64,000 nucleotides of DNA from Dugong dugon (Eukaryota; Chordata; Mammalia; Sirenia; Dugongidae): positions 4,861,128 to 4,925,127 of the forward strand of contig CM057481.1 of the NCBI GenBank assembly GCA_030035585.1, given 5' to 3'. The position numbers were made by a program, and so were the translations under genes. A model generated the notes under the pieces. That model was not told the origin of the DNA and made no database searches. It saw only the letters and a program-made list of their open reading frames with translations. Each line of letters starts with the position of its first letter. The stretch's first letter is position 1. Below, piece by piece: positions 44,391-57,644 of this stretch.

Positions 44391-45555
44391 AGGAACTCAT
44401 TAGTCCAATAAAGTCATGTTCAATAGAAAAAAATTGCTATGGAACACGATATAAGAAATCATAACATATACGACTCCAAGGAAATAAGAACGTAAGCCAT
44501 CATTTGTGAAAACACAGACACCTGATAATTATCCTAATGAAAAAATCCACTACAACCTCTGAAAAGCACTTGCCATTCATATGATTTCTTATAACCTTGC
44601 AGACATGGGTGAAATATAATTTAGCACTCTATAAAAATATAATCAGGATTCGTACCAGCAGGATTCACTTATTCAGTGCTAACAATCTGAAAATTTTAAG
44701 CCAACTACATGCTTGCTTTCACACTTCTACCCAACATACGTTCAAGTGCAATTTTAATTGAAACTGATCTTCCACTTCAGATTTTACATTAATTCTTCTT
44801 TGGAGTGCTTCATGCTCCAGACACCCTTGCCTTGCAAAAACCCCTATGTCATTAGTGGAGGAAATAGAACATTTTTTCCAAGCTTGCAGGTATTGATTAC
44901 CTATTCTCACATCAAAGGACCATGGCCATTCCACACTGTATAAATCTCCTGGGTGTTAAGACATTTTATAAAGGACTGAGAATTGTATCATTAATCATCT
45001 GCAGTTGCCCAAGTCTCACAGTATTGAATGCTTTGTTTCTCAGAACTTTGAATAAATGCTTTTAAATAAAAAACATGACACTAAATAAAGACTGTGTTTA
45101 ACATGAACCTAGTTTTTTGGGGAAAAACAATCAGCAAGAAGCCTTCCTCTCTCAGGTATGACATTACCCATGTGCGATAAGGAAGGCAAAGCCATTTGCC
45201 AGTTAGATTCCTTTTAGTGATTCTTTCTTAGAACGAGCAGGCTGTTTCTGCATTTTCACAGCTGACAACCCATTCTGAACAGCTCACCAGCTCTGACACG
45301 CCAACCTAATACATAATGCGATGTTTCCAAAGCAGAGAGGTAGGGGCGCGGCGGAGACCACAGGGCAGTCTGGGCTGCCAAAAGTAATTTCCAGTTCAAC
45401 TGTTAAGAGTCTTGTAGGAATTAGATCCTGATGGAGACATATGGCCAACCTGTAAGTACCAAGGGAATTTAACAATATTTCTCACTCAACCTATGATGAA
45501 AAATATTTTCTTTTTTAAGAATTCAGTGAACACATCTGGACTCCCTGGCTAAAGG
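44391..45555. other. Unassigned intronic sequence
   Basis: No gene or clear repeat was recognised. It is AT-rich. Confidence 0.4.
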
Positions 45556-45559
45556 TTTG

Positions 45560-45765
45560 ATCTCAGTTTAAATGCCCCTTTGTCAGGGAGGCCTTCCGTG
45601 ACAAAGGCTCAGGAGTTATCTGCTCTCCCGGCGCTGGGTCTTCAGCATCCTTCAGACTTTATCATCACTATTATAAGCTACTGTTTATTCCTTAGCATCT
45701 GTCTTTCTCACTGGGTGGTACACTCTACCACAATAGGCTCCTTCTGTCTTTTATATTTATATCTG
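45560..45765 (+). repeat. L2 LINE 3' region
   Basis: gtcagggaggccttccgtga, ctactgtttattccttagca and ggctccttctgtcttttata are L2-like in order. Confidence 0.65.
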
Positions 45766-45775
45766 CCACCCATTA

Positions 45776-45897
45776 CTGTTGCCGTTGAGGCGATTCCAAC
45801 TCCTAGTGACCCTATAGGATAGGATAGAGTAGAACTGCCCCATAGGGTTTCCAAGGTTAGCAGCCAAGCTCTTAACCACCGCACCACCAGGGCTCCC
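45776..45897 (-). repeat. AfroSINE with internal deletion
   Basis: On the plus strand, gttgccgttgaggcgattcc and gccccatagggtttccaagg run directly into ttagcagccaagctcttaac. The B-box region of the head is missing. Confidence 0.9.
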
Positions 45898-45916
45898 ATA
45901 TCTAGCACAGGCGCTT

Positions 45917-46115
45917 AAACCCACTACCATCGAGTCAATTCCAACTCATAGTCACACTATAGCACAGGGTACAGCTGCCCCATAGCGTTTCCAAGGCTGG
46001 AAATCTTTATGGAAGCAGACTGCCACATCTTTTTCCCTCAGAGCGGCTGGTAGGTTTTAACCACTGACCTTTTGGTTAGCAGTCAAGCACTTTAACCACT
46101 GTGCCATCAGGGCTA
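45917..46115 (-). repeat. AfroSINE, long-body type
   Basis: On the plus strand: cgagtcaattccaactcata, ggaaatctttatggaagcag, actgccacatctttttccct, accttttggttagcagtcaa. It retains the middle segment missing from short copies. Confidence 0.92.
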
Positions 46116-46629
46116 ATACGTATTTTTTGGGGTACAAATAAATTGGAAGAAAAGATTAAAGAGTGGGAGAGTTCTACCTTCTAAAGACATTATGGAATGT
46201 TTTCTGTGCATTAGTTTGGTGTTACGTTTATACATCCATCTACTAACTTCTTACTAAGTCTTCCTCATTTCCTGGGAGTCAAGAGTCAGGATATGTCAAC
46301 TTCAAAAGTAAATACTCCTTTTCCTCATTAACACGTTAAATTAGTCTGAACTGTGACAAGGTAAAATAAGCTACAAATATATTAATGTGCACAAAAGAAT
46401 CTGTGTACAAACAGAACAACCCCACCAAGGGTGACGGTTTCTTTTTCTTCTAATTTAAAGAAAGGAAGATGGTAGAACATTGCCTTCACAAGGCCTTCAG
46501 TAAAGCATAATTCTTTTTAAAGCTCTCTTCATTTTTTCTCTGCTTTAATAGACTTCTAATTAAAGAAGGTCAACCAAGGAGGAAAATTAGTCTTACTAAT
46601 CAATCCATCACTGTACTCTTTTAAATATT

Positions 46630-46885
46630 AACTCAACACTTAGTGCCAGGCGTGGAGCAGAGAACGGGTGCTAGGGATCCCAGAGCTGCCCCAGTTCCCT
46701 TGGGATTCCCTTGGGTAACTTACTTAAGCCATCTGTAGCTCAGCCTCCTCATCTGTAGGAAAATGAATGGTGTCCACGCCAAACGGTGGTGGTTAGGATT
46801 AGCTGAAATAGTCCATGCAGTACTTAGAACAGTGTCTGGTACACAATAAAAGCTCAGTAAGTGTCAGCTGCTATTATAAGGACAC
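46630..46885 (+). repeat. MIR SINE
   Basis: cttgggtaacttacttaagcc, ctcagcctcctcatctgtag, gtggttaggattagctgaaa and cacaataaaagctcagtaag follow MIR order. Confidence 0.75.
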
Positions 46886-48657
46886 TGTTATACGGAAACA
46901 TGTAGGCCAATCAAAGGCTAAGGTAGGATACAGGTATTTCATGGTATGTAGAGGAAGGGATAGGACTCCCACCTGTGCCTAGGACGGGGCTTCCAGGGGA
47001 GGTAACACATGAATATAGTCACTTCTAAAGTGTAGAAAAGTTTACAAAGCTCTGGTCATCTTACATAAGTGCTTCTCACATGAGAAAAGGGTCAAGACTC
47101 AAAATACAGCTGACCCCTCCAGGAGGTGGAACTTAATCCCAGCCCCAGGTGGACTTATTGACTCGCTTTCAAAGAACATAGTAGGGCAAGTGAAAAACAG
47201 TGACTTCACAGTAGAGAGACCTGACAAACATTACCGGAACCAAGGACGAAGGTTGATATCATCAGTGACGTCATGTGGCTATCACATACCTGATATAATG
47301 TGATGAGAAGGGCACGTCATCTCTGAGGTATTCTTTCTAAAAGAAACCCGAGCCTAATCGTGAAGAAAACATCAGACAAACCCAAATTGAGGGACATTCT
47401 ACAAAATACCTGACCATTAGTCCTCAAAACTGTCCATGTCATGAAAAATAAGGGAAGGCTGAAACTGTCATAGACCAGAGCAGACTAAGGAGACATACTA
47501 ACAAATGCAATGTGGCATCCTAGATTGATTGGTAGAACAAAAAATGGAAATGCATGGACCAACTTGTGAGTTATGAAAAAAGTTGGGAGTTTAGTTAATA
47601 ATTATTAGCACCAATGTTGGTTTCCTAGTTGATCTTAATGAAAAGGGTCATCTTTTTGTGGTTACTTTAGCAACAAGATGCAGAAATACTTGTGAAATTG
47701 TACAGAAGCCAGATAACGACAATCTCAGTTTTGTTAGGTGGTTAAATTTGAACCTCCACGTTTTCCTGGATTTACTGGTATGCACTTGAGGGCATGTTTG
47801 TGGCATACAGACGGAGGAGATGAAAACTGATTTATGGATAATCCTGGGATTGTTCTCATATCCTTTCTGCATGAAAGGAATTTGCACATAGGAAAAGAGA
47901 GTCTGGGTAAAAAAAAAAAAAAAGAGCAAGCTCATGGGTGATATTTCATCATTTAAGGCTATACAAAAATCTTGTAATATACAAAGTTGGAGAAATTCAC
48001 CTTCAAAAATTATAGTTAAGAAACAACATTATTAGCTTGATTTGTTGCTCATCTGTGCTTGAAAATAACCTATTTCTGCCTCCTTAGTGTGCTATTAACA
48101 AGTCGCTGTACTTTTCTCATTCTGATATGCTACAGTTCAGTTTACCTGCATCAGGAAGACATATTTCCAGCCTCAGGTGAATAAATCACACTCTGGAGAT
48201 TAATTCTAACTGGCCTGGTTAAGGCAGACAGAATTCCCCTGGTGAAAATAATTGCAAATACTGTAAATCTGGGCTCACGTGTGAGAACCCACTTGCTGTA
48301 TAGCTTTTCTTTTAGGCAGATTAAGCCCAGAGAACTTGGTTAAAGTTCTTTGGGTTGTGAATACACAAAAATGCATGAATTCTGAACCAAAAATACTTTC
48401 TATGAAGAAAAAAATCAAATAAAAATCTGAGAGAAACATCTTAATTTTGTTTCCACCTCAGCGATATTACTTAAAAAGACCAAACAACAACAAATGCAAC
48501 TGGCCAGCAACAACATTTTTCTATAATTTAAGTCAACTGTTGTCCAGTATCGTTTTCTGCTAAAAACTGACCTGAGAGTTAAAAAGAGATAAAAGTTGTA
48601 TTTTTAGAGCATACAAATCATACTTTTGTCTAAAGGCAAAGAATGTCAAATACTTAT
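46886..48657. other. Unassigned intronic sequence
   Basis: No gene or clear repeat was recognised. An A run lies at about 47910-47924. Confidence 0.4.
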
Positions 48658-48666
48658 CTGTGATTT

Positions 48667-48831
48667 TGAAGCCCTGGTGGCGCAGTGGTTAAGAGCTCGG
48701 CTGCTAAGCAAAAGGTGGGCAGTCCGAATCCACCAGCTGTTCCTTGGAAACCCCATGGGGCAGTTCTACTCTATCCTATAGGGCCACTATGAGTTGGGAT
48801 GACTTGACGGCAACAGCTTTTTTTGGTGTAC
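48667..48831 (+). repeat. AfroSINE, short-body type, with target duplication
   Basis: The head has gccctggtggcgcagtggtt and aagagctcggctgctaagca. The body has ccttggaaaccccatggggc. The tail is gacttgacggcaacagcttt plus a T run. Flanks ctgtgattt (48658-48666) and ctatgattt (48832-48840) differ at one base. Confidence 0.94.
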
Positions 48832-48840
48832 CTATGATTT

Positions 48841-50690
48841 GCGTTCTAAACGATGGCTTCTTTCAATATGTAAGGGTTCCTTACAGAAAATAAACATATA
48901 CTTTGAATTTATTTTACCATAATATATCTAAATAATGGCTTCTAGTCACTAATGAAAAGCCATTAAAAATAATGAATTCTGACTAAATCTAATTAAAAAC
49001 AAAACTACTATACACGTTATGTGCTGTTTCTAGTCAAATATGCTTATTAATGACTCCCTCCAGAAACTTACATTAAAAGTATTAGCTGGGTCTAGGCTTA
49101 TTACTCTGCATTGTGTTGCCTACCTTTAACCAACAGCAGCAATCAGAAAGGGTGTGTATTCATTTTTTTACCTAATATGATAATTAATGCTTCGTCTCCC
49201 AAATCCAAAATGTCTTTAAATTATTCCATTTTTAAATTAAAAATCTTTACGGGATCCAGCTTTCAATTCTTTTGCAGTCTCCAGCACTGGCAGCTTAATT
49301 ACCTTTGGTGCACTTATTGCTGTAAGCAGGAAAATTGGAAAAAAATGCTACAAAGCATTCATCTTGCTGATCTCCACTGGTTTCACTTTGTTCACGTATA
49401 ACTATAAAGCCGTTCAACTTTGTTGAAAGGAATAGTCTAATTTTTTAAGCCAGTTAAGAAACTGTAAATTTATCTTCCAGATAATTAAATACGTTGGCAA
49501 ATTTTTTGTTTTTATATCTTAGGTGTAAAAACTGCGTCCCTCCGTTTCACACCGATGCTGTATCTTAAGGCAAACTACCAACAACTGACAATAACAGAGT
49601 ACCAGAAACAGAAACTACTCCGTTCGTTTTTTAATGCCAAATGTTATGTGTCTAACTGACAAAGATTCTGAGGATGAGCAGAGGCTTAAAAGGAGTTGAT
49701 TGATTAGTGATGTCTGCATGGGTGTGTGAGGTGCAAGTACTAAAGCATGTGCCATGAACATGCATGTCTTCATGAACTGAAGGATTCCGAAGGGCTTTCA
49801 AAGGCCTGTTTCGATGCTAGCTGGGATTTAAAAGTTGTACTTTTCATGTTAAATCTGCCCCACATCCAAACATCTAATGAAAATTCCTATCACTAACTGG
49901 GATAGTTTACCCACTCAAAATCTGACTAGCACTAGCACAGTTTAAAGTTGGGCCAACATTACTTTTGCTTCTTGTTGACCCAACACAGACAGAATTGATT
50001 ATATCAAGTATCTAAGCTATTAGCAAAAAAGTCACAATTCTCATTGCCCAATGTAAAACATCATAGGTATTTTAACGCTGGAGATAAGTTGGTCCGGACA
50101 CGAAGTTTTCAAGCTTCAAGTCAGGTGGGTTTTCAGGCAGTCAGTATATTTCCTTTGAAAGACATCCGTCTGTTTAAAATTTTGACGGTTCACACAGATC
50201 ATAGCATAAACAATCACCCAACACCTAAAAAGATCACAAGGCGTACCGGACAAAACACTAGGCAAGGAGACTAGCAACTTGGGTTCTAGTTCAAGGACAG
50301 CAAATCAGCTATAACTCACAAGCTATCTCCAAATGACTCATGGATGGGATGGTACTTATCAATAAAGATGAGACCAATTAGCAAGGTTTGTCAAGGGCGA
50401 TGGCGTGGCAAGTGTTAACAGGTATGTTACATATTTGTTTTTTGCATTACAGTTTCAACTCTGGAAAGTGGAGTTCAATGTGGCAGTGGTCATGCCTTTT
50501 AACATTTCAATCTCCTTGCATGCAAAAGAGAGTCATATTAGATCAGCTCTCAAACTCCTTAGAGTTCTAAATTCTACAATTTAGCATGGACTTCCAGTAA
50601 CACCTGAAGAAATGAACAGGCATATAAGACATCTGTTGATAGTCTAGCTAACATCCAACACCAGTTGATATGTTCTTAAAAGTAACTACA
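48841..50690. other. Unassigned intronic sequence
   Basis: AT-rich sequence without a supported gene or repeat. Confidence 0.4.
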
Positions 50691-50880
50691 GGGATGTGAT
50701 AAGGATTAAAGAAATGAGTACGCAGAGAGCCACAGTACTTGGCACATACTACGTGCTCAGTTACCAATGATCATGAAGATGGCACAGGACCTTGTAACAT
50801 TTCGTTCTGTTATACCTAAGGTTGCTAGGAGTTTGAGTCACCTCTATAGCAACCAACAACAAGAACAAGTGCTCAATAAA
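50691..50880 (+). repeat. MIR SINE split by an RTE 3' end
   Basis: ggattaaagaaatgagtacg and cacagtacttggcacatact lead to gtgctcagt at 50761. The MIR resumes with gtgctcaataaacattc at 50869. Confidence 0.65.
50762..50868 (+). mobile_element. Truncated RTE LINE 3' end
   Basis: caatgatcatgaagatggca, ggaccttgtaacatttcgtt, ctgttatacctaaggttgct and a terminal caaccaacaacaagaac match the RTE 3' end seen at 36000-36090. Flanks gtgctcagt and gtgctcaat (50753-50761, 50869-50877) form a 9-bp duplication with one mismatch. Confidence 0.75.
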
Positions 50881-51126
50881 CATTCTTTTAATTTCCCCTG
50901 GGAAACTACCCCTTCTTCATAAGCTTTGGATGGTATGACCCCTCCTCCAGCTCCAGGAACCTGACTGGCATCTGACAATCAGCAGAATCCCATCCTCCCT
51001 AACAGAAGATTGGCTCAGGATTGGGTGTTAACCCAGGCCTAAACCAGTTAGCACATGGGACTTCTGCGGTCAGAGGGACTGGTGTAGGTTGTACCATTCT
51101 AAGTAAGGCTCTAGCCTTTTGTTCAA

Positions 51127-51342
51127 AGCCCTGGTGGCACAGTGGTTAAAGTGCTTGGCTGCTTACTGAAAGGTTGGTGGTTCAAACCCACCAGCCACTC
51201 TGAGGGAGAAAGATGTGCAGTCTGTTTCTGTAAAGACTTACATACAGCCTTGGAAACCCAATGGGGGCAGTTCTCCTCCGTCCTATAGGGTTGCTACGAG
51301 CCGGGATTGACTCGATGGCAATGAATTTGGCTTTGGTTTTTG
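51127..51342 (+). repeat. AfroSINE, long-body type
   Basis: The head has gccctggtggcacagtggtt and gttggtggttcaaacccacc. The body has gccttggaaacccaatgggg and gggttgctacgagccgggat. The end is gatggcaatgaatttggctt. Confidence 0.93.
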
Positions 51343-53239
51343 GTGAGGGAATAAACCGCCTCCCCTCCTCCGAATGTGAATAGAGAAGGAGGGAGGGGAC
51401 TTGCAACCAGAAAACAACAGGCTGGAGGCCAAAGCCGCCATATAAAAGGGCAGGGGCAAAAGAAGAGAAGAAAAACAGAGGTGGGAGCCTGGGAGCCTGA
51501 TCAAATCATGTCCGAAATGTAAATTGTATCTCTAGACTTTTCAAGTTTAAGTACCTTTACATTTAAATCAGCTTGAGTAGGCATTCTGCTATTTGTACCT
51601 CACAAATAGGATATAATCAGAACTTTGGTTTAAAAAGACCAACAGTTTATAATTATTCAATGCTTTCTACATTCATCACTAAGACAAAAATGTCAAATTA
51701 TAACGATAAAAATGCAGAATGTATGCTGGATGGAATATATCATGATAACATCTGACTCCCTCCCCTCCTCTCTCTTCCTCCCTCTCTTCTTTCCCTACAG
51801 AAGAGGGATAAACTTGGGTAAAAGTTGAAAGATCTCATTTAGACAAAAGGAGAGCAAGGGAACAGGCTCTGAAGTCCCTTGCTATAAATCTTTACTCTGC
51901 TAACACAGGGGTCATGGGATAAGAATCCCTGAAAGTCTTAACAGAAACAGCTGCCTTTCCCTGAAGTCTTCTGCCGCAAACTTGGCCACAGCTCAAGTCA
52001 TAATGCGAGGAAGAGCTTGCTGAGGTAACCATGCATTATTCTGAAAGGTCAGAGCTGCATTCCAGGAGGGAAACAAAACTGATACTCCAAGTCTGGTTTA
52101 AACAATGCTGGGGTTCCCTGTCTTTGTATGGAAGGACTCTTCCACACCATTACTCTCTTATCATCAGCATCATGCCCCACCATGATGGAGCATAAGCTGC
52201 TCCAGCTCATGAGAAATTCCGATCACAGGAGGACAAAGGGGGGAAAGACTCCAGGGACAGTATTTGTGAGTTTGGTGTTTGGGAGGGCTAAGAGTCTATA
52301 TACCAACCCACTGACATAAGGGTTGAGAGGAAAAGACCAAGAAATTAAAAACAGTTTTATGAGGTACTCACTCAACAGCTGAGGGGCCTGGTGAGGACAG
52401 GGTGTGGGGCCAGGAAACGCTTCGGAGAATGCAGACACGCTGACACCCTTCCTGTGACAACTATAAAGAAGGAACGTATACTCAAAATGTATTAACTATC
52501 AAACGCTATCTGGGGAACTGTCTAGACATGAAGTCCCACATTCATGAGGTAAAGCCAACTCAACAGAATGGAAGCTATGTCTCTCTGTCACACCGTGAGC
52601 AGCTGCCTTCAACTGCTACTTTTCTATGTTTCAATAAATTTATAGCATAATTAACTTTCAATAAATGATATCTAGAAAAGAAACTAGAGGGGTTTAGCAA
52701 ATGTAATAATGGCAGCAAGGACATTAACAACTCCCTTTATTCTACCCAGTCAGGGCAGCCTTCTCTAACAAAAGCAATAGCACGCCCACCTACTGTCTAT
52801 TTCCTTGACCTTGCTAACTTCTCTTCCTAGTACATGATCCATGAGAAATAAGCTCCGTGGTATCGGCGACTTTGTTTATATATCACCCAGAAGGCATTTA
52901 ATAAATATCCATTAAACAGGGCCAAAATTAAGGTAAGCGAGTGGGATACTTGCCTCCAGCGCAAAATTTAAGGGGGCATCAAAACACTCAGTAATCGAGA
53001 TAAATAATATCTTAATGGCATATTAAAAAAAAAAAAGTCTGGGATGAACAAAATATCAAAATAAACACAGGATTAGTAACAGTGTTGTGCAAAGTCATTT
53101 TGGAGCCTGACACAAAAGTAAAATTCAGTAGTTAAAAACATTACATTAAAATATAATTGCTTGATCACTGAGGTTTTTGTCGCTGTAGTCCCAGCCCTAC
53201 TATTAAATGACTGATTGAAAAATGTTATCAACAATTCAT
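51343..53239. other. Unassigned intronic sequence
   Basis: No gene or clear repeat was recognised. A TC-rich tract lies at 51760-51795 and an A-run at about 53023-53034. Confidence 0.4.
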
Positions 53240-53458
53240 CAACCGTTTAGAGAATATTTACTATGTACCAGGCACTGTGATGAAAATTGCTAGATTTTAT
53301 TTCTTTGATCCTTCCAACAACTCTTATTGCATATATACTGGTTTCCCCATTTTACAGATAAGGAATTTAAGCCTCAGAAGCTAGAAAACTGGCCTTTATA
53401 TAGTAAATGACAGACCAAAGAGTCAGTTCCAGATCTGCGGCATTAAACCATGCTCTAT
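53240..53458 (+). repeat. MIR SINE
   Basis: atttactatgtaccaggcac, ccccattttacagataagga and atctgcggcattaaaccatg are MIR words in order. Confidence 0.82.
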
Positions 53459-53460
53459 AA

Positions 53461-53676
53461 CAGGAGTTGGCAAACATGGCCCACAGGCCAAATCCAGTCC
53501 TCAGACTGTTTTCATAAATACAGTTTTATTGGAACACAGCCACACACATCCATTTACAGATTATCTATGGTTGCTTTTACTCTACAACAGTACAGTTGAG
53601 TGGCTGTGACACAGATAGCCAAGCCGAAAATACTTACGATCTGGCTCTTACAGAAAATGGTTGTCAACCCTTGCTC
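53461..53676 (-). mobile_element. hAT-type DNA transposon (MER family), minus
   Basis: It is the inverse of the family at 31331-31624. caggagttggcaaacatggc and acagttttattggaacacag lead to tgtgacacagatagccaagc, ending gttgtcaacccttg. Confidence 0.7.
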
Positions 53677-53699
53677 TAAAACACCATAAAGCATGCTTC

Positions 53700-55330
53700 T
53701 CCAGCAGAAACGTAATATAGGTTACAGTCACCTGTATGTGTACGTGTGATAGCCTATGCCCCAGCAATTCTACTTCACACTAACGATTCTAGGAAAATAC
53801 TTCTGCACACAAGAGGGCATACCGCGCTTCAACAATATTTATAATATGAAAGAATTGGCAATAACTTAAAATATCCATTGGTAGGGAGCTGCAAAGCAAA
53901 CTATGTTACAGAATACTACTCAATAGTTCAAAAGTAGATAATCATACTCTAGGATAAATTCCAAATGGATCAAAGATTTAAGTATTTAAAATAAATAAAT
54001 GTAAGTACTAGAAAACGTGGGAAAAATCTGAGTAAGAAAAGCATTTTTATACATCACAGAAAACCCCAGTCAGAAAAGAATGATAAAATCAAATACACTT
54101 AAAAAATTAATTTTCTGCTTGGCAGAAATCACCACAACAAATATCAAAAGACGAATGACAAACAAAAAATGTTTGCAATCCCCACCACAGAAGGAAAAGC
54201 TCTTTCATGTATCAAGACATTCTAGAAACAGGTAAACCCAAAACTCCATACAAAAACGAGCCAAGGATATGAACCAATAGTTCAAGACCAGGAAGCACAA
54301 ATGCCCCCTTACAGGAAGAGTTCCTCTACCTCACTTATAACGAGAAGCACAATTTAAAATCTCTTCTACGAGGTTTTCACCCACTACATTTGCAAACAGG
54401 AAAATGTTTGACTACACAGGTAGGAAGGTTGTGTTCAAGTAAGCACTCTCAATTACGGCTATTGGAAGATCAGTACAACCTCTATGGAAGAAAGTTTGTC
54501 AGTAACTATTAAAATTACAAGCATGTACCCCTTTCACCCAGGTGTTTATTCTACACATATTTGTCCAAGGTTAAGGTTATTTGCAGAAGCATTGATAGTT
54601 ATGTCCAAGATTGGGAACAGTTAACTATCTATCAACAAGGAGTTAGCTAAATAAATTATGGTAAATCAATAGAAAGAAATATTCTGGAATTTGGAGGGGG
54701 GGTGGGGAGGGACAGAGAGGAACCTCCTTAAGCTAAAATGGGAAGATCTCCAGGTTACATTCTCAAGTAAAAACAACCAGCGTTCATAACGGTGTGCATA
54801 ACATGCTATCACGTGTGTTTACAAAATGTGAAAATAAATAACCATGTATATTTATCTGTACTTGCATAAAATACCACTGGAATCATATTTAAGAAATCTT
54901 AATAACGGTAGAGAAAGAGGAAATAGGAATGGGAAGACTTGTCACTACTTACTCTTTTATACTTTTTAAACTTTGAACCATGTAAATATATTGAAAATTA
55001 TATATTATACAATTACATACATTAAGTTATATAAAAAATTAAATTAAAAATACAGAATTTTTAAAAGGAAGTAGCAGTATCGGACACCATTCAGTGATAA
55101 AAGCAAGATGCAGAGCAATTATGACAGACCTATGTCATATTCTGTAAAGAAAAAATAAATGCAAATCAAAACCGGTGACAGGAGCACACACAAGAATTAA
55201 GGGCAAACCTGCTACACTGTTAATGGTGGTTCCCTCTGGGATGGGGGTCAAAAGACTCCCACTGTCTATGACAATATATACTTTGAGAATATATACATGT
55301 GGTACTTCTGTAATTAACAATATAAATATT
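53700..55330 (+). repeat. Old, decayed L1 3' region (at least two pieces)
   Basis: ORF2 C-terminal words are visible: gccccagcaattctacttca, agcaaactatgttacagaat, then tccaaatggatcaaagattt, ccaaggatatgaaccaatag and gttatgtccaagattggg. The order implies two overlapping L1 pieces, the second starting near 53935. 3' sequence with many stop codons follows to about 55330. Confidence 0.65.
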
Positions 55331-56226
55331 AAGATTTGGACACATACACTTCCGTGATCTTGGCCTCAGAACATTCTCCAGGGAATCTGAAACTCCTGAG
55401 GTCCTGTTATCTTATGGCATATATTCTCCATGAGGATGATCCTGTCCACAATCAGATGCAAAGCTGTTTTCGCAGGGTGGGGGCAAAAATATATTTTTTT
55501 ATGTATAAGACATACATATACTTATGGAACATAATCAGTGTATCTATGGCATTAAAATGTCACGGGGAATGACTAGAAAAAAGAATGGTTAAAAAGACCT
55601 CATGGTGGGGGCGATAATAAAAACACAAGGTTGGGCAATAATGTGACTGTGAAGCCAGATATTTATTAAAGCAGATGCTCCATGTTAACCTAAAAATGAG
55701 ACAGGCAGAAATGAAGCCAATGTTACTGAGAACTCACTACGTTCCTCACTGTTATTTTATATTTTAATCCCACATGAAAACCCTGTAAATTATTAATGCA
55801 CTGAATTTTCCCAACGGGAAACTGGGGCTCACTAGCTGTACAGCGCTGACCAACGCCTACACAACCCTGCATTACTCTGCATTACACCCATCGTTCCTGC
55901 CTCTTGGGAACTTGGTAGATCCTGATCCTGTAACCCAATTTCTGACCTACGTCTCCCAGCAACATATCATTCACAAATTTAATAAGTCCATCTTCTTTGT
56001 CAAGTTGTTGATAAAAATGCTCCAAAGGCCAGAGATAGAGTTCTCCATCACAACAGTGATCCACTACCCAGAATTCCCTGGGAAGGGTTTTTTAGTCTAT
56101 CACAAATTCTCACTTCTTTATCTTGGCTCTCAACAATATCAAGAGATATTCTGTCAAGGCTTTTGCTAAAATCCAGATACCAATGTCAGTCACACTCTAA
56201 AATCAGCACTGTTTCCAACTCACTAT
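55331..56226. other. Unassigned intronic sequence
   Basis: No gene or clear repeat was recognised. Confidence 0.4.
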
Positions 56227-56236
56227 AGGCACTACA

Positions 56237-56458
56237 GCCACTCTGGAGCTAAGTACTCGAAGGGGCTAAGTACCCGGCTGCTAACCAAAAGGTCGGTGGT
56301 TTGAACCCACCAGCCACTCCGTGGGAGAAAGATATGGCTGTCTGTTTCCTAAGATTACAGCCCTGGAAACCCTATGGGGCAGTTCTCTTCTGTCCTGCAG
56401 GGTCTCTCTGAGTCGGAATTGACTGCACCGCAATGGGCTTGGTTTTTTGTTGGTTTAC
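56237..56458 (+). repeat. AfroSINE with perfect 10-bp target duplication
   Basis: The head has cccggctgctaaccaaaagg and tttgaacccaccagccactc. The body has ggaaaccctatggggcagtt and agtcggaattgactgcaccg. The repeat aggcactaca flanks both sides (56227-56236, 56459-56468). Confidence 0.94.
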
Positions 56459-56468
56459 AGGCACTACA

Positions 56469-57097
56469 AGGGTAACAACAGCTTTTTCTGGTAGAACATC
56501 AGAGCAGAATTCTCTGAAGGCAGAACACACTCTTAGTTCTTCATCCTCTGTAACTCAATAACTAGCAAAGCAGTCATTTGATAAATACAGGTTACACGAA
56601 ATATTCAATAATGGGAATATTGAAAAGAACAAATCAGTGAATGCAAAAGTGGCTAGGTGTCTTCTTTTTATTCTGTCTAAAATTAGTTAGTGATCAACAT
56701 AAAAAGTGTGATGAGAATCTTCATAAACCTTAAGAATCTACTAAGTTTCATTAATGGACAAGAAACAAATGCAATTGCATGAGTCACAGAAGGCATCGAT
56801 TCAAACTGACAGCAAAGAATCTGACCACCATAAACGCAGTATCCTATGGAGAAATACCTGGGGTTTTATTTTTAAGTGAAACGGACTTTAGTTTCAAAAT
56901 TTAAGTGGCAAGACATGGCCGTCCCACTGAATGTGGCCGTGGTTCAGGGACACAGTGGTTCCCGAATGCTGGCCCAAGGTCCAATGCTGGGCTTTATGTA
57001 CTGGGGAACTTAAATAAACAGAAAACGCATATTCCTGAGCCCCACAGAAGAATCTCCAGGAGTGGAGTCAAGGAAACTGTGTTCTTAGAACAAAGAA
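56469..57097. other. Unassigned intronic sequence
   Basis: No gene or clear repeat was seen. Confidence 0.4.
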
Positions 57098-57458
57098 AAT
57101 AGCCATGAATAATAAGAGCTTACACTTAGTACTGTTAGCAGACATTATGTTAAGTGCTTTACAGGAATCACCTCACTTAAGTCACAAATCAACTGTAAGT
57201 CCTGTTATGTTGATAAGGGAAGTGAGGCTCAAAGGGTTAGATATTCTGTCTCACATCACTCCCCGACTAAGTACCTCTTAACCCCCATTCTTCATACCCA
57301 TTCCTTATTGATACCTGACACTTACAGACCACTGGCAATGGAGATAATAGTACTGGAACTGCAGCTGAGAAAGATTAAGCTATTTAGATCGCACACAGCT
57401 AAGCAAGTAGGAGAGCCAGGACTGGGGCCCAGGCAGTGGCTCCAGAGCCCCACGATTT
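57098..57458 (+). repeat. MIR SINE(s)
   Basis: ataataagagcttacactta, gttaagtgctttacaggaat and gggaagtgaggctcaaaggg form one copy to about 57275. A second tail follows at 57366-57458 (cgcacacagctaagcaagta, gtggctccagagcccc). Confidence 0.75.
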
Positions 57459-57472
57459 AAACATCCCGCACA

Positions 57473-57644
57473 ACCCCCCCATAAAAACCAAACCCGTTGC
57501 CGTCAAGTCAATTTCGACTCATAGCGACCCTATAGATCAGAGTAGAACTGTGCCCATAGTTTCCAAGGAGCGCCTGGTGGATTCAAACTGCCGACGTTTT
57601 GGTCAGCAGCCATAGCTCTTAACCACGACGCCAGCAGGGTTTCC
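57473..57644 (-). repeat. AfroSINE, short-body type, with 14-bp target duplication
   Basis: On the plus strand: aaccaaacccgttgccgtca, ggtggattcaaactgccgac, gtcagcagccatagctctta. Flanks aaacatcccgcaca (57459-57472) and aaacatcccacaca (57645-57658) differ at one base. Confidence 0.95.
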
